A stretch of 64,000 nucleotides of DNA from Actinomycetota bacterium (GCA_020161315.1 JAIUOH010000002.1:62001-126000); one strand, 5' to 3'. Numbered from the stretch's first letter, positions 46,818 to 55,867 are shown. Numbers and translations are program-made. The notes: a model not told the origin generated them from the sequence alone.

Positions 46818-47488
46818 TTTCAGTACTCATCGTCGACGATCAGCCCCTGATCAGGCAGGCCGTGACCGCCATCATTGAGCCACAGGGCGACATCACTGTT
46901 GTGGGGCAGGCGAGCGACGGGGCAGAGGCGGTCGCGCTTGCGCAGCAGCTTTGCCCAGACGTGGTGCTCATGGATATTCGCATGCCCGGTGTTGACGGCA
47001 TCGAGGCGACCGAGCGCATTTGCGAAAGCCCCGCGCTGCAGGCGACGAGGGTGCTCATTCTTACTACCTTTGAAGAGGAAGACTACGTGGTGGCCGCGCT
47101 GCGTGCGGGTGCGAGCGGTTTTCTCGGAAAAGGATCAGAGCCAGACGAGATCGTGCGTGCCATTAGCGCGGTGCACGCGGGGGATTCGCTGCTCTCGCCC
47201 GCTGCGACACGAAGCCTGATTCGGCGTTCGGTGTTCTCGCAGGGCGACCAGGCTGCGGTCGCGTTGATTCCGTCGCCGCAGCTCGAGACCCTGACTGAAC
47301 GCGAGAGTGAGGTGCTGCTCATGGTGGCGCGGGGCCTCACGAACCAGCAAATCGCTGACGCACTGTTTATCTCGCCGCACACCGCGAAGACCCACGTGAA
47401 CCGAATCATGGCCAAGGTGCACGCGCATGATCGAGCGCAGCTCGTGATCCTCGCCTATGAAAGCGGTCTGCTCAAGCCAGGAGAGTAG
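46814..47488 (+). CDS. LuxR-type response regulator
   Basis: A 224-residue NarL/FixJ response regulator. The receiver domain has the acidic pair in VDDQPL, the phospho-Asp in VVLMDIRMPG (~residue 55) and Lys in FLGKGSEP. The C-terminal HTH reads LTERESEVLLMVARGLTNQQIADALFISPHTAKTHVNRI (LTERESEV and NQQIADAL cores). Likely target: the divergent permease-ATPase unit across the 166-base gap 45365-45530. Confidence 0.94.
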   Translation: MISVLIVDDQPLIRQAVTAIIEPQGDITVVGQASDGAEAVALAQQLCPDVVLMDIRMPGVDGIEATERICESPALQATRVLILTTFEEEDYVVAALRAGASGFLGKGSEPDEIVRAISAVHAGDSLLSPAATRSLIRRSVFSQGDQAAVALIPSPQLETLTERESEVLLMVARGLTNQQIADALFISPHTAKTHVNRIMAKVHAHDRAQLVILAYESGLLKPGE

Positions 47489-47551
47489 CTGGAGCTTCAA
47501 CACTCCCGCCGCTACTGTCGCTTACGAATCGCTTCACGGTATCTTTAGACG

Positions 47552-48520
47552 GTGACCCCGACACCCGTGCTGACGGCAGGCCTGCTTGTAAACGAGTTCG
47601 CCGAGGCCATTGCACTCGACCCCAAACAGTTCTGGGGTATTCCCGTTGCGCTGATCGGTGCAGCGCTGATGTCGTTCGGTGCGCAGTACCAGTCGCGCGG
47701 GCTCAACAAGGTTGAGCGTCTCACGGGGGAGTCTGCTGGGTCGGGGCTGTCGATCAAACACCTGCTCGGTCTACTTAGCAGGCCATCATGGGTCGTCGGT
47801 ACCCTGCTGCTTGGGCTCGCAATCGCGTTTCAGATCGGGGCGCTCTCGCTCGCGCCGCTGATCGTCGTGCAGCCGCTCGGCGTGGTGGCTATGGTGATCA
47901 CCGCGGTGCTGAATTCCCGCCTCACCGGGGTGCGACTGCCGAAGCGCGCTATTGTCTCGCTGAGTCTGTGTGTCGGCGGCATCGTCACTTTTGTGATGGT
48001 CGCGGCGTTTACGGCGGCAGACCGACCAGTGACCACCTCGAAGCTCATCACGATTCTCATCATCTTTGCTGTCGTCTTGCTGGTCGCGCTCGGCGGCTAT
48101 CTTGCGCTGAGGCACCGCGCCGTTGCTATCTTCTATGTGGTCGGTGCGGGTGTGCTCTATGGCTTTGTCGCGACCTTCGCCAAGGCGGTGATCGGTCGAT
48201 TCATGCAAGACGAGTTCGATTGGCTCACCTGGGTGTGCGTGCTCGCTCTTGCGGCGGGTGGCCTGGTAGGCATGGTCTTTGTGCAGAACGCCTACTCCTC
48301 GGGCCCACCCGATCTCGTAATCGCTGGGCTTACCGTGGTCGACCCGCTGGTGGCGATCCTGATCGGCATTGCGGTGCTGAATGAGGCCGCCGGCGCACCC
48401 CTCTGGGCGATCATCTGCTTCGTCGTGACGGGGCTGATTGCTCTCATCGGCGTGACGGGGCTCGCAAAGTTTCACCCGCAGGTCGGTCGCAACGTGCTCG
48501 ACGAGCAGGCGGCTCAGTAA
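47552..48520 (+). CDS. DMT-superfamily multi-helix transporter
   Basis: A 322-residue inner-membrane protein with about nine to ten helices in two repeats, of the EamA/NIPA-like type (PVALIGAALMSFGAQYQSRGLNKVE, then LAPLIVVQPLGVVAMVITAVLN; cores GAALMSFGAQYQ and VVQPLGVVAMVI). Substrate unknown; NIPA relatives move magnesium, EamA relatives metabolites. GTG start 47552. It stands between the two-component genes and tRNA(CAU), as a single gene. Confidence 0.85.
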   Translation: MTPTPVLTAGLLVNEFAEAIALDPKQFWGIPVALIGAALMSFGAQYQSRGLNKVERLTGESAGSGLSIKHLLGLLSRPSWVVGTLLLGLAIAFQIGALSLAPLIVVQPLGVVAMVITAVLNSRLTGVRLPKRAIVSLSLCVGGIVTFVMVAAFTAADRPVTTSKLITILIIFAVVLLVALGGYLALRHRAVAIFYVVGAGVLYGFVATFAKAVIGRFMQDEFDWLTWVCVLALAAGGLVGMVFVQNAYSSGPPDLVIAGLTVVDPLVAILIGIAVLNEAAGAPLWAIICFVVTGLIALIGVTGLAKFHPQVGRNVLDEQAAQ

Positions 48521-48570
48521 TTCGGTGACAATAGCTGCGTACGAGTTCCACTAGGCTAGAGGGGTTGTGA

Positions 48571-48644
48571 GGGGCGTTAGCTCAGTCGGTTAGAGCAAAG
48601 GACTCATAATCCTTCGGTCGTGGGTTCAAGCCCCACACGCCCTA
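48571..48644 (+). tRNA. tRNA with CAU anticodon (probably elongator Met)
   Basis: A full cloverleaf: acceptor ggggcgt/acgccct, D arm gctc/gagc, anticodon stem aagga/tcctt with loop ctcataa (anticodon CAU), T arm gtggg/cccac with ttcaagc. CCA is not encoded. The first pair is G-U. It lacks the three G-C pairs of an initiator anticodon stem, so it is elongator Met or lysidine-modified Ile2; Met is favoured but not certain. Confidence 0.93.
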
Positions 48645-48662
48645 CTCTGTGAGATGCGAGTG

Positions 48663-49493
48663 CTAGCTGCGCGGTGATCGGCGCACGAGCCGCTCGGTGC
48701 TGGGCTTGAAACCGCGGTCACCCAGCATCGCACGCAGCTCAGTTGCCGATGGTGCGGCAGCTATCTCGAGGCGCACTGTCCAGAACCCCGCAGCGGCAAG
48801 TTCTGCGAACAGTGCGTCGAGTTGCTCGGGGCGAGGATCACCGCAGTCTGTGCTCCCATCGACTTTTGCGGGGCAGAGGTCGGCAATGATCTCTGCGCTC
48901 ACCCAGGTATCGTCTGGGCCGGGTGAGAGTTCGAGCACGAAGCCGAGCACCTCGGCTTCGGCAGCGAGTGCCAAAAGCCGACTCGCGTCAGATCTCTGCG
49001 GCTGCGCATCACCGGCTACCGAGCGCATCCATGTTTCTGAGTGAGGCGCATACCCACGTCGCAGATACAGCTCACGCGCCCTCGGGTTGCCAGTCATAAC
49101 ATCGACGATGCCCACGGCGTTGCCTTCGCCAGAGGCTTCGCGATCCACCGCATCCATGAGCAGGCTGCCCACCCCCGAGCCACGCGCAGAAGCATCAACG
49201 CTCAGCGTCTCTAGCACAACCGCGCGTTGACTCTCGAACTCACACACAAAGCTCACCGCGTAGCCGAGCACCGATGCGCCCTGCGTGGCGAGCCAAATTG
49301 AGGTGCGCGGTTGCTCGGCAAAGAGTCTCGAGTAGTGCGCCGCGCGCAGCGGCCAGCTTTGCCCGCGCGAAATCGTAGCGAGCCCGGCCGCACCGATTGA
49401 GAGATGGTGATCAAAGAGCAAGTTCCAGAGCGGCTCCACTCGCGGAATCAGCTCGACGCCGCCGCGCTGCAGCGTAACCTTCGTATCGCTCAT
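48663..49493 (-). CDS. GNAT-family acetyltransferase
   Basis: A 276-residue protein with a GNAT fold in residues ~35-150: AVVLETLSVDASARGSGVGSLLMDAV (core ARGSGVGSLL) is the acetyl-CoA pyrophosphate loop and ARELYLRRGYAPHSETW the closing strand. The C-terminal ~110 residues (ELSPGPDDTWVSAE, LEIAAAPSATELRAMLGDRGF) form a second, unassigned domain that may be a degenerate GNAT repeat. The substrate is unknown. It ends 18 bases from the tRNA 3' end and is followed on its strand by no coupled gene. Confidence 0.85.
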   Translation of the reverse strand: MSDTKVTLQRGGVELIPRVEPLWNLLFDHHLSIGAAGLATISRGQSWPLRAAHYSRLFAEQPRTSIWLATQGASVLGYAVSFVCEFESQRAVVLETLSVDASARGSGVGSLLMDAVDREASGEGNAVGIVDVMTGNPRARELYLRRGYAPHSETWMRSVAGDAQPQRSDASRLLALAAEAEVLGFVLELSPGPDDTWVSAEIIADLCPAKVDGSTDCGDPRPEQLDALFAELAAAGFWTVRLEIAAAPSATELRAMLGDRGFKPSTERLVRRSPRS

Positions 49494-49509
49494 CGACTCG
49501 GCTTCGTGA

Positions 49510-50241
49510 CTACCACAGGTACTGCTCGGTAAAGCGTGAGAGCACCATCTGCGAGGCGCGCACGTCGGCCGCCTGGATGCGGGCGATCAGGGCGTCGACC
49601 TCGCTCGGGTCGAAATAGCCGTGGTTCATGTAGGCCCGAATGCGCGAGGTCATCGCGGCACCGTCGAGCTCGGGGTGAAACTGCGTGGCATACACGTTGC
49701 TGCCCACACGAAAGGCCTGCACCGGGCAGCCTGGCGAGCTGGCAAGCACGGTGAGGTGCGATGGCACCTCGCTAATGGCCTCCTTGTGCCCAACAAATGC
49801 ATCAAACTCTGCGGGCAGCTCGCGAAACAGCGGGTCGCCGAGCCCCTCAGGGGTGAGGCTGATCCTCGTCGCCTGCGTACTTTCACCGTACTTGCGGTCG
49901 ACTACCGCCCCCTGGTGCGTGCCGATCGTTCCAATGCCGTAGCAAATACCGAGAAACGGTAGATCTCGCGCAATCACCCGGTCGAGCAGTGCCGCGAGTT
50001 CACGCTCGACCCGCAACTCGTTCTCAGACTTTGACTCGTCGGGCTCGCTCACCGTAAACGGGCTGCCGGCAAGAATGATGCCCGAATACTGCTTAATATC
50101 GAGGTCACCGACCGGCTGCTGGTCTGCTCGCAACCAATTGAGATCTTCGGGCAGCAAACCCGTGAGTGTGCAGTACGAAGCATGCTCTTCGGCGGCCACC
50201 TGATCGTCGTCGCGGGTAGTGATGAGCAGGAACGGTTTCAC
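49510..50241 (-). CDS. Class I glutamine amidotransferase-like protein
   Basis: A 243-residue stand-alone amidotransferase of the GuaA/YfiH-like 'glutamine amidotransferase-related' type. Nucleophile Cys is in PFLGICYGIGTIG (~residue 98), and the His-x-Glu pair is in ATQFHPELDG. No synthase domain or partner gene is attached. Related proteins act on gamma-glutamyl compounds, but the substrate here is unknown. GTG start. It lies 16 bases upstream of the GNAT gene on the same strand, so the two may be co-transcribed. Confidence 0.88.
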   Translation of the reverse strand: MKPFLLITTRDDDQVAAEEHASYCTLTGLLPEDLNWLRADQQPVGDLDIKQYSGIILAGSPFTVSEPDESKSENELRVERELAALLDRVIARDLPFLGICYGIGTIGTHQGAVVDRKYGESTQATRISLTPEGLGDPLFRELPAEFDAFVGHKEAISEVPSHLTVLASSPGCPVQAFRVGSNVYATQFHPELDGAAMTSRIRAYMNHGYFDPSEVDALIARIQAADVRASQMVLSRFTEQYLW

Positions 50242-50364
50242 CCCTCAAATCTACCTGAGAGCAGGCTGTTTGCCGATCTCAGACAAACGTGAAAGACTCA
50301 GGGCGACACATTGCTGTCGCGGTTTGGCGTTGGGGAAGACGTTTCGAACCGAAGGGAGCAACGA

Positions 50365-50904
50365 ATGTCGTCACCAACCGCGTCTGCGCGAATTGAATCT
50401 TCGTTCGCAACGGGGGTACTTTTTGTGCACTCCTGTCCCAAAGCGCTCGTGCCGCACGTTGAGTGGGCACTCGCGCGCGAGGTCGGTAAGGTCGTGAAGC
50501 TCGATTGGGAGCCGCAGCCGCTTATGCCAAGCATGATGCGCACGGTCGCGCACTGGCGCGGCGTGGCGGGCACCGCGGCTGAGGTCGCCTCGTCACTCTT
50601 CGGCTGGCAGCAGCTGCGATTTGAGATTACCGAGGATCAAAGCGCCGGGGGTGACGGCGGCCGATGGATGCACACCCCGTCGCTCGGCATATTCAGGCTA
50701 CAGACCGATGCGGCAGGCAATGTGGTGCTGACCGAAGACGCGATTCGCAGTGCCCTTGAGGAGTCCGCTGGTGATGCGGCTGCGATTGCGCGCTCGCTGG
50801 GCACCGCGCTTGGCGATGCGTGGGATCGTGAGCTCGAACCGTTCAGGGCCGCCGAAGAGGGCGACGCCACCATCTTTGAGCTGCCCAGACTCAGCGCGGG
50901 GTAA
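50365..50904 (+). CDS. DUF3145 protein
   Basis: A 179-residue actinobacterial protein of unknown function (DUF3145). Landmarks are GVLFVHSCPKALVPHVEWALAREVG, KLDWEPQP, WRGVAGTAAEVASSLFGWQQLRFE and DELEPFR-type end. Such genes are commonly next to fabF, as here (convergent), so a link to fatty-acid synthesis is suspected but unproven. The ATG at 50365 has AAGGGAG upstream. Confidence 0.85.
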   Translation: MSSPTASARIESSFATGVLFVHSCPKALVPHVEWALAREVGKVVKLDWEPQPLMPSMMRTVAHWRGVAGTAAEVASSLFGWQQLRFEITEDQSAGGDGGRWMHTPSLGIFRLQTDAAGNVVLTEDAIRSALEESAGDAAAIARSLGTALGDAWDRELEPFRAAEEGDATIFELPRLSAG

Positions 50905-50909
50905 ACGCA

Positions 50910-50952
50910 CAAGAACCCGCTCACCTCGACAAGCTCGGTGAACGGGTTCTTG
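50910..50952. terminator. Bidirectional terminator between DUF3145 and fabF, built on a REP core
   Basis: caagaacccg (50910-50919) pairs perfectly with cgggttcttg (50943-50952), with tcacc/ggtga continuing the stem. The loop region contains ctcgacaagctcg, the reverse complement of the REP core gagcttgtcgag. It is shared by two convergent genes. Confidence 0.8.
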
Positions 50953-50969
50953 CATGAAAGCAAATAGGC

Positions 50970-52211
50970 TTACGCGTCGTATGACCTGACTGCGACCACG
51001 GCGTTATGCCCACCGAACCCAAACGAGTTCGAGATCGCGAGCTGCGGGCCGTCGCCGAGAGGCTGAGCCTCACCCGACACCAGAAGCGGAATCTCTGGGT
51101 CTTGGTTCACGAGGTTGATGGTCGGGGGAGCGAGGCGGTTCTTGACGGCGAGCACCGTAAAGAGCGCCTCGAGCGCGCCGGTGCCGCCGAGTAGGTGGCC
51201 GGTTGCGGCCTTCGTTGCTGAGACCGGAATCTCGTGCACGCGATCGCCGAACACCTTGTGCAGGGCGGTGTACTCATTGGGGTCGCCAACCGGGGTCGAA
51301 GTGGCGTGCGCGTTGATGTGCGTGATTTCATCGACACTCGCACCAGCCTGCTCAAGCGCGAGCTTGATCGCGCGAATGGCGCCGTGACCCTCGGGGTCGT
51401 TTGCGGTGATGTGGTACGAATCGGCTGTCACGCCGCCACCGGCGATCTCAGCATAGATCTTTGCGCCGCGAGCGAGCGCGTGCTCTTCGGTCTCGAGCAC
51501 GAGTGCCGCAGCTCCCTCACCCATGACGAAGCCGTCGCGGTCTGCGTTGTACGGGCGCGACGCGGTCTCGGGGGAGTCGTTGCGCTTCGACAGGGCCTGC
51601 ATCGAGCTAAACGCGGTCAGGGTAATCGGGTGAATCGCGGCCTCAGAACCGCCCGCGATGACGACGTCGGCGAGACCCGACTGCAGATGCTCGTAGGCGC
51701 TAACGATCGACTCGGTGCTTGACGCGCAGGCCGAGGCAACGGTGCGCGCATAGGCGCGAGCCTCGAAGTGCATCGACACGGCAGCCGAGGGTGCGTTTGG
51801 CATGAGCATGGGAACGGTGAGCGGCATCACGCGGCGCGCACCCTTCTCGCGCAGCGTATCCCAGGCGTCAAGCAGCGACCAGACACCGCCGATGCCGGTG
51901 GCCCAGTCGACCCCAAGGCGCTCTGCCGCAACGTCGGGTGATCCCGCGTCTGCAAATGCCTCCATCGCAGCGACGAGCGCGAACTGGCTCGAAGGGTCAA
52001 GGCGCTTCGCGACGGGGCGCTCGAGTACCTCTTCGGGCTTGACGCGGGCCTGGCCGGCGAATGTGACCGCCAGCTCGTATTTCTCTACCCAGTCGTAGTC
52101 GAGCTTGCGCACGCCTGACTCGCCGGCGAGCAGCGCCTGCCAGCTGTCGGCGGCGGTGCCACCGATGGGTGACGAGGCTCCAATGCCAGTGACGACAATC
52201 TTCTTGCTCAT
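50970..52211 (-). CDS. fabF: 3-oxoacyl-ACP synthase II
   Basis: A 413-residue condensing enzyme that elongates acyl-ACP. The Cys-His-His triad is visible: VASACASSTESI (Cys ~163), INAHATSTPVGD and KAATGHLLGG. Length is normal. Last gene of fabD-fabH-acpP-fabF. ATG 52211. Confidence 0.97.
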   Translation of the reverse strand: MSKKIVVTGIGASSPIGGTAADSWQALLAGESGVRKLDYDWVEKYELAVTFAGQARVKPEEVLERPVAKRLDPSSQFALVAAMEAFADAGSPDVAAERLGVDWATGIGGVWSLLDAWDTLREKGARRVMPLTVPMLMPNAPSAAVSMHFEARAYARTVASACASSTESIVSAYEHLQSGLADVVIAGGSEAAIHPITLTAFSSMQALSKRNDSPETASRPYNADRDGFVMGEGAAALVLETEEHALARGAKIYAEIAGGGVTADSYHITANDPEGHGAIRAIKLALEQAGASVDEITHINAHATSTPVGDPNEYTALHKVFGDRVHEIPVSATKAATGHLLGGTGALEALFTVLAVKNRLAPPTINLVNQDPEIPLLVSGEAQPLGDGPQLAISNSFGFGGHNAVVAVRSYDA

Positions 52212-52319
52212 GGTCGTGCTCCGTATTACGAACTGGGAGTGAATAGTGAAAAGTTTGTGCGGGTGCTACTTCGGGGGCGAGCGGCGTGGCCCGCCCCCGA
52301 GAAGCTACCCAAAAGGGTG

Positions 52320-52568
52320 TTAGGCCTGTGCGCCCGAGATGAAGGTGACGGCGTCGCCGACGGTCTTCAGGTTCTTGACCTCTTCGTCAGGGATCTTGAC
52401 ATCGAACTTCTCTTCTGCGTTGACAACGATGGTCATCATCGAGATCGAGTCGATGTCGAGATCATCGGTGAACGACTTGTCGAGTGCGACGGCATCGGGA
52501 GCGATGCCGGTCTCGTCGTTGATGAGCTCAGCCAGGCCGGCCAGAATTTCGTCGTTGCTGTATGCCAT
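52320..52568 (-). CDS. acpP: Acyl carrier protein
   Basis: An 82-residue acidic, helical carrier for fatty-acid intermediates. The 4'-phosphopantetheine serine is in DDLDIDSISMM, where the usual DSL is DSI, a conservative change seen in actinobacterial ACPs. GGAGAA precedes ATG 52568. It sits 51 bases after fabH and 108 before fabF. Confidence 0.97.
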   Translation of the reverse strand: MAYSNDEILAGLAELINDETGIAPDAVALDKSFTDDLDIDSISMMTIVVNAEEKFDVKIPDEEVKNLKTVGDAVTFISGAQA

Positions 52569-52619
52569 ATTGTTCTCCTTGTTAGTGGTGACTGTAAGAG
52601 TTTAGTAAGCGAGTGCCGT

Positions 52620-53624
52620 TTACGGCAGTTCTACAACCTGCGCGCCGTAGACAAGACCGGCACCAAAGCCGATCTGCAGCGCAAGCCCGCCAGAAAGCTC
52701 GGGGTGTTCTTCGAGCAGTGCGTGCATTGCGAGCGGGATCGACGCGGCCGACGTGTTGCCCTGCATTTCGATGTCGCGCGCGATTACGACTGATTCGGGT
52801 AGCTTCAGCTGCTTTGCGAACTCATCGATGATGCGCATGTTTGCCTGGTGCGGAATGAACGCCGCGAGGTCGCCGGGTTCGAGACCCGAGGCCTTGAGCG
52901 TCTCGCGCGCGACCTTTGCCATCTCCCAGACTGCCCAGCGAAACACGGTCTGGCCGTCTTGGCGCAGCGTGGGCCAGGGCACCTCGGTCGGGTTTGCGCG
53001 GTACTCCTCAAAGGTTGAGGTGACGCGAATCGTGTCCCACTTCTCGCCGTCGCTGCCCCACACGGTCGGGCCAATGCCGACGTGGTCGCTTGCGCCGATT
53101 ACCACGGCTCCCGCACCGTCGGCGAGCAGGAACGAGATTGAGCGATCGGTAGGGTCGATGACATCAGAGAGTTTCTCGGCGCCGATAACCAGCACGTTCT
53201 TGCAGATACCGGCGCGTACGAGTGCGTCACCCTGGCCGACGCCGTAGGCGTAGCCGGCGCAAGCGGCAGAGATGTCGAATGCTGCGGCGGGGGTGAGGCC
53301 GAGGCGGTGAGCCGCAAGCGCAGCCATTGACGGGGTAACCGCGACGTTCGAGATCGTTGAGATGATCACGCCATCGATCTCTGAGCGGTCGAGGCCCGAG
53401 CGCCTGATCGCCTCTTCGCCGGCCTCGACGGCCAAATCGACAGCGGCAACTTCGCGGCTCGCACGGCGGCGCTGCACAATGCCGGTGCGCTGGCGAATCC
53501 ACTCGTCAGACGAGTCGATGGGGCCAATGACTTCACTGTTCGGCACGTCGACGTCGCCGCGTGCCGCGCCGATCGAAAGAATGCGGGTGTGGGCGGGGCC
53601 CGTCGGTTGAATCATGGTTGCCAT
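52620..53624 (-). CDS. fabH: 3-oxoacyl-ACP synthase III
   Basis: A 334-residue KAS III that starts fatty acids by joining acyl-CoA to malonyl-ACP. Catalytic Cys is in ISAACAGYAYG (~residue 122), His/Asn in FIPHQANMRI and NTSAASIPLAM. In Actinobacteria this enzyme selects branched or straight primers. ATG 53624 has AAGGAG upstream. Follows fabD. Confidence 0.97.
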   Translation of the reverse strand: MATMIQPTGPAHTRILSIGAARGDVDVPNSEVIGPIDSSDEWIRQRTGIVQRRRASREVAAVDLAVEAGEEAIRRSGLDRSEIDGVIISTISNVAVTPSMAALAAHRLGLTPAAAFDISAACAGYAYGVGQGDALVRAGICKNVLVIGAEKLSDVIDPTDRSISFLLADGAGAVVIGASDHVGIGPTVWGSDGEKWDTIRVTSTFEEYRANPTEVPWPTLRQDGQTVFRWAVWEMAKVARETLKASGLEPGDLAAFIPHQANMRIIDEFAKQLKLPESVVIARDIEMQGNTSAASIPLAMHALLEEHPELSGGLALQIGFGAGLVYGAQVVELP

Positions 53625-53652
53625 GTGCTGCTCCTTGAATCCGTTTCGAGGC

Positions 53653-54573
53653 TCAGGCGCCCGCGCCAGTAATCATTTCGACGGCTGCGTCGAGGTCTGC
53701 CGGGGTCTTCACCGCGACGGTTGGCACTCCCTTGAGGCCGCGCTTCGCGATGCCCGAGAGTGCGCCCGCTGGGGTGAGTTCGATGAGGCCGGTGATGCCG
53801 GCAGACTGGAAGCCCTCCATGCACGCATCCCAGCGCACGGGGCTTGCGATCTGTGAAACCAGCAGCTCGACAAAGCGTGAACCGCCCGTGACGACGCTGC
53901 CGTCTGCGTTGGTCCAGAGGGTGCGGGTGGGGTCTGCTGCGGTGACCGATGCTGCGGCGCTTTGCAACACGGGAACAGCACTCGCCATGTAATCCGTGTG
54001 GAACGCGCCAGCTACCTGGAGTGGGATTACGCGGGCGCCCCGGGGGGCAGCCTCTGCGAGTGCGGCAAGCGCGGGCAGCGCACCGGCCGCCACAATCTGC
54101 CCGCCGCCATTGCGGTTTGCGGGGGTCAGGCCGTGCTCAGCAATCGCTGCCAGCACGTCGGCCTCAACGCCGCCAACTACCGCACTCATGCCTGTTGTCT
54201 CGCGCGTCGCTGCCTCAGCCATGGCGCGGCCGCGCACGCCGACAAGCTGCAGTGCGTCACCCTCGCTGAGCACGCCCGCGGCTGCTGCGGCAGCGAACTC
54301 GCCAACCGAGTGACCCGCAACGCCTACGCCGTCGAGCGAGACGCGCTCGCCGAGTGCGCGCCAGGCGAGCAGGCTTGCTGCGACGATGAGTGGCTGCGCG
54401 ATTTGAGTATCGCGAATCGTGTCGGCGTCGCTCGTGGTGCCGTGCGCAACCAGGTCAACGCCTGCGCGCTCAGAGGCGAGTGCGAGAAACTCCGCTGCCG
54501 AATCGTCTTGCAACCACTCGGTCAAAAAGCCAGGTGTCTGTGAGCCCTGTCCAGGGCAGGCGATAACAATCAC
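53653..54573 (-). CDS. fabD: Malonyl-CoA:ACP malonyltransferase
   Basis: A 306-residue acyltransferase loading malonyl on ACP. PGQGSQTPGF at the start, nucleophile Ser in AGHSVGEFAAAA (~residue 89) and His in GAFHTDYMA. GTG start 54573. First gene of the fab operon, directly after fasR and behind a candidate operator. Confidence 0.97.
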   Translation of the reverse strand: MIVIACPGQGSQTPGFLTEWLQDDSAAEFLALASERAGVDLVAHGTTSDADTIRDTQIAQPLIVAASLLAWRALGERVSLDGVGVAGHSVGEFAAAAAAGVLSEGDALQLVGVRGRAMAEAATRETTGMSAVVGGVEADVLAAIAEHGLTPANRNGGGQIVAAGALPALAALAEAAPRGARVIPLQVAGAFHTDYMASAVPVLQSAAASVTAADPTRTLWTNADGSVVTGGSRFVELLVSQIASPVRWDACMEGFQSAGITGLIELTPAGALSGIAKRGLKGVPTVAVKTPADLDAAVEMITGAGA

Positions 54574-54598
54574 GTTTTACAGTCTTCCAGATGTGCGG

Positions 54599-54619
54599 TC
54601 GATATCCTGCATATATCGA
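54599..54619. promoter_or_regulatory. Candidate FasR operator upstream of fabD
   Basis: tcgatat (54599-54605) and atatcga (54613-54619) form an inverted repeat across seven bases, 26 bases upstream of the fabD start. FasR-type proteins bind palindromes in this position, but the known consensus was not matched here. Confidence 0.4.
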
Positions 54620-54667
54620 ACTACAAATTTCGAGATTCGTTGTGCGGGCGCCACAAAAGTAGGTGAG

Positions 54668-55867
54668 CTACTTGCGCGGAGCGCCCTTAGCCCTGCGGCC
54701 ATTTTGCGCGATGGATCCGACGATCAGCGCCGCCTGCACAATGAGTGCCTCGCGTGCGCCGGTCGGGTTCCATCCGATCACCTCGCCGACCTTCTTCAGT
54801 CGATAGCGCACCGTGTTGGGGTGCACGAAGAGCTCGCGGGCCGTCGCTTCGAGCGAGCGCCCGTTGTCGACATAGCACCAGATTGTCTCGAGCAATTCGG
54901 CCGATTGCTCGGTGAGAGGTTCGTAGATCTGCTCAATCAGACTGCGGCGGGCGAGACCGTCACCAGCGAGCGCGCGCTCGGGCAGCAGATCGTCGGCAGC
55001 GACAGGGCGGGTAGCGCCGCGCCACGAACGAGCGACCGCGATGCCTGCAAGCGCAGCTCGGGCGCTGCGCGAAGCCTCGACGAGGTTGTCGACCGTGGGG
55101 CCGAGCACGAGCGGACCAGAGGCGAAGTGTGCGCCGAGTCGGTTCGCAATGTCAATAAAGGGGAGCGGTTCGACGGTCGCCGCTTGCGGGTCTTTCGTGT
55201 CGAGCTGCATGCGCCCGAGCACGAGCACGAGCCGGTTGCCCTGCAGACCAATCAGCACGTCGGCACCCGCGTGGCGCGCGGTGCGTCTGATCTGGTCGAC
55301 GTCAACCGCACGATCGCTCGTGCCGACGAGCACCGCAGCCTCGCCGCCACCGTTCCACCCGAGAGCAGCGATACGGCTCGGCAGTTCATCGTCGCTCTCA
55401 CCCGTGAGAATCGAGTCGACGACGAGGGCCTCGAGGCGGGCATCCCAAAGGCCGCGGGCCTCCGCGGCTCGGGCGTAGACATCGGCAGCAGCAAAAGCGA
55501 CGTCGCGAGAATAGTGCAGCACCGCCTCGCGCAGCGGCTCGCTGCGCGGTGCGACGCGATCCTCGACAACGGTGACAACCACGCGAATCAACTGCAACGT
55601 TTCTTGCAGGCTGATGCTGCGCAGCAACTCTCGTGGTGCGGCGCTGAAGACGTCGCTCGCGATCCACGGAGTCGTCGCCGGGTCTTCGTACCACTGAATA
55701 AACGAGCTGATGCCGCTCTGCGCGACGAGGCCGATGGCGCTGCGTCGCCCGGGGGGCATCTCGCTGTACCAGGGCAGCGTGTCTTCGAGACGCGTGATCG
55801 TGGTGGTGGCGAGCTCGCCAGCTATCGTGCGTAGCCAGGCGAGCTCGCGCTCCTTTGTCTGCTCCAT
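54668..55867 (-). CDS. PucR-family regulator, FasR-like
   Basis: A 399-residue regulator with an N-terminal ligand-binding/GGDEF-like central region and a C-terminal PucR HTH (TARELFVHPNTVRYRLKKVGEVIGW, core VHPNTVRYRLKKV). Placed immediately upstream of fabD, it corresponds to FasR, an activator of fatty-acid synthesis in actinobacteria that responds to long-chain acyl-CoA. The ATG at 55867 is preferred (GGAG upstream); the open frame continues into unrelated sequence. It lies 40 bases after aceE on the same strand. Confidence 0.88.
   Translation of the reverse strand: MEQTKERELAWLRTIAGELATTTITRLEDTLPWYSEMPPGRRSAIGLVAQSGISSFIQWYEDPATTPWIASDVFSAAPRELLRSISLQETLQLIRVVVTVVEDRVAPRSEPLREAVLHYSRDVAFAAADVYARAAEARGLWDARLEALVVDSILTGESDDELPSRIAALGWNGGGEAAVLVGTSDRAVDVDQIRRTARHAGADVLIGLQGNRLVLVLGRMQLDTKDPQAATVEPLPFIDIANRLGAHFASGPLVLGPTVDNLVEASRSARAALAGIAVARSWRGATRPVAADDLLPERALAGDGLARRSLIEQIYEPLTEQSAELLETIWCYVDNGRSLEATARELFVHPNTVRYRLKKVGEVIGWNPTGAREALIVQAALIVGSIAQNGRRAKGAPRK

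Noticed and set aside
54419-55834. Large plus-strand frames opposite fasR and aceE (also 55710-57095, 57126-57950)
   Set aside because: They are mirror frames of fasR and aceE, with skewed composition, no motifs and no ribosome sites.
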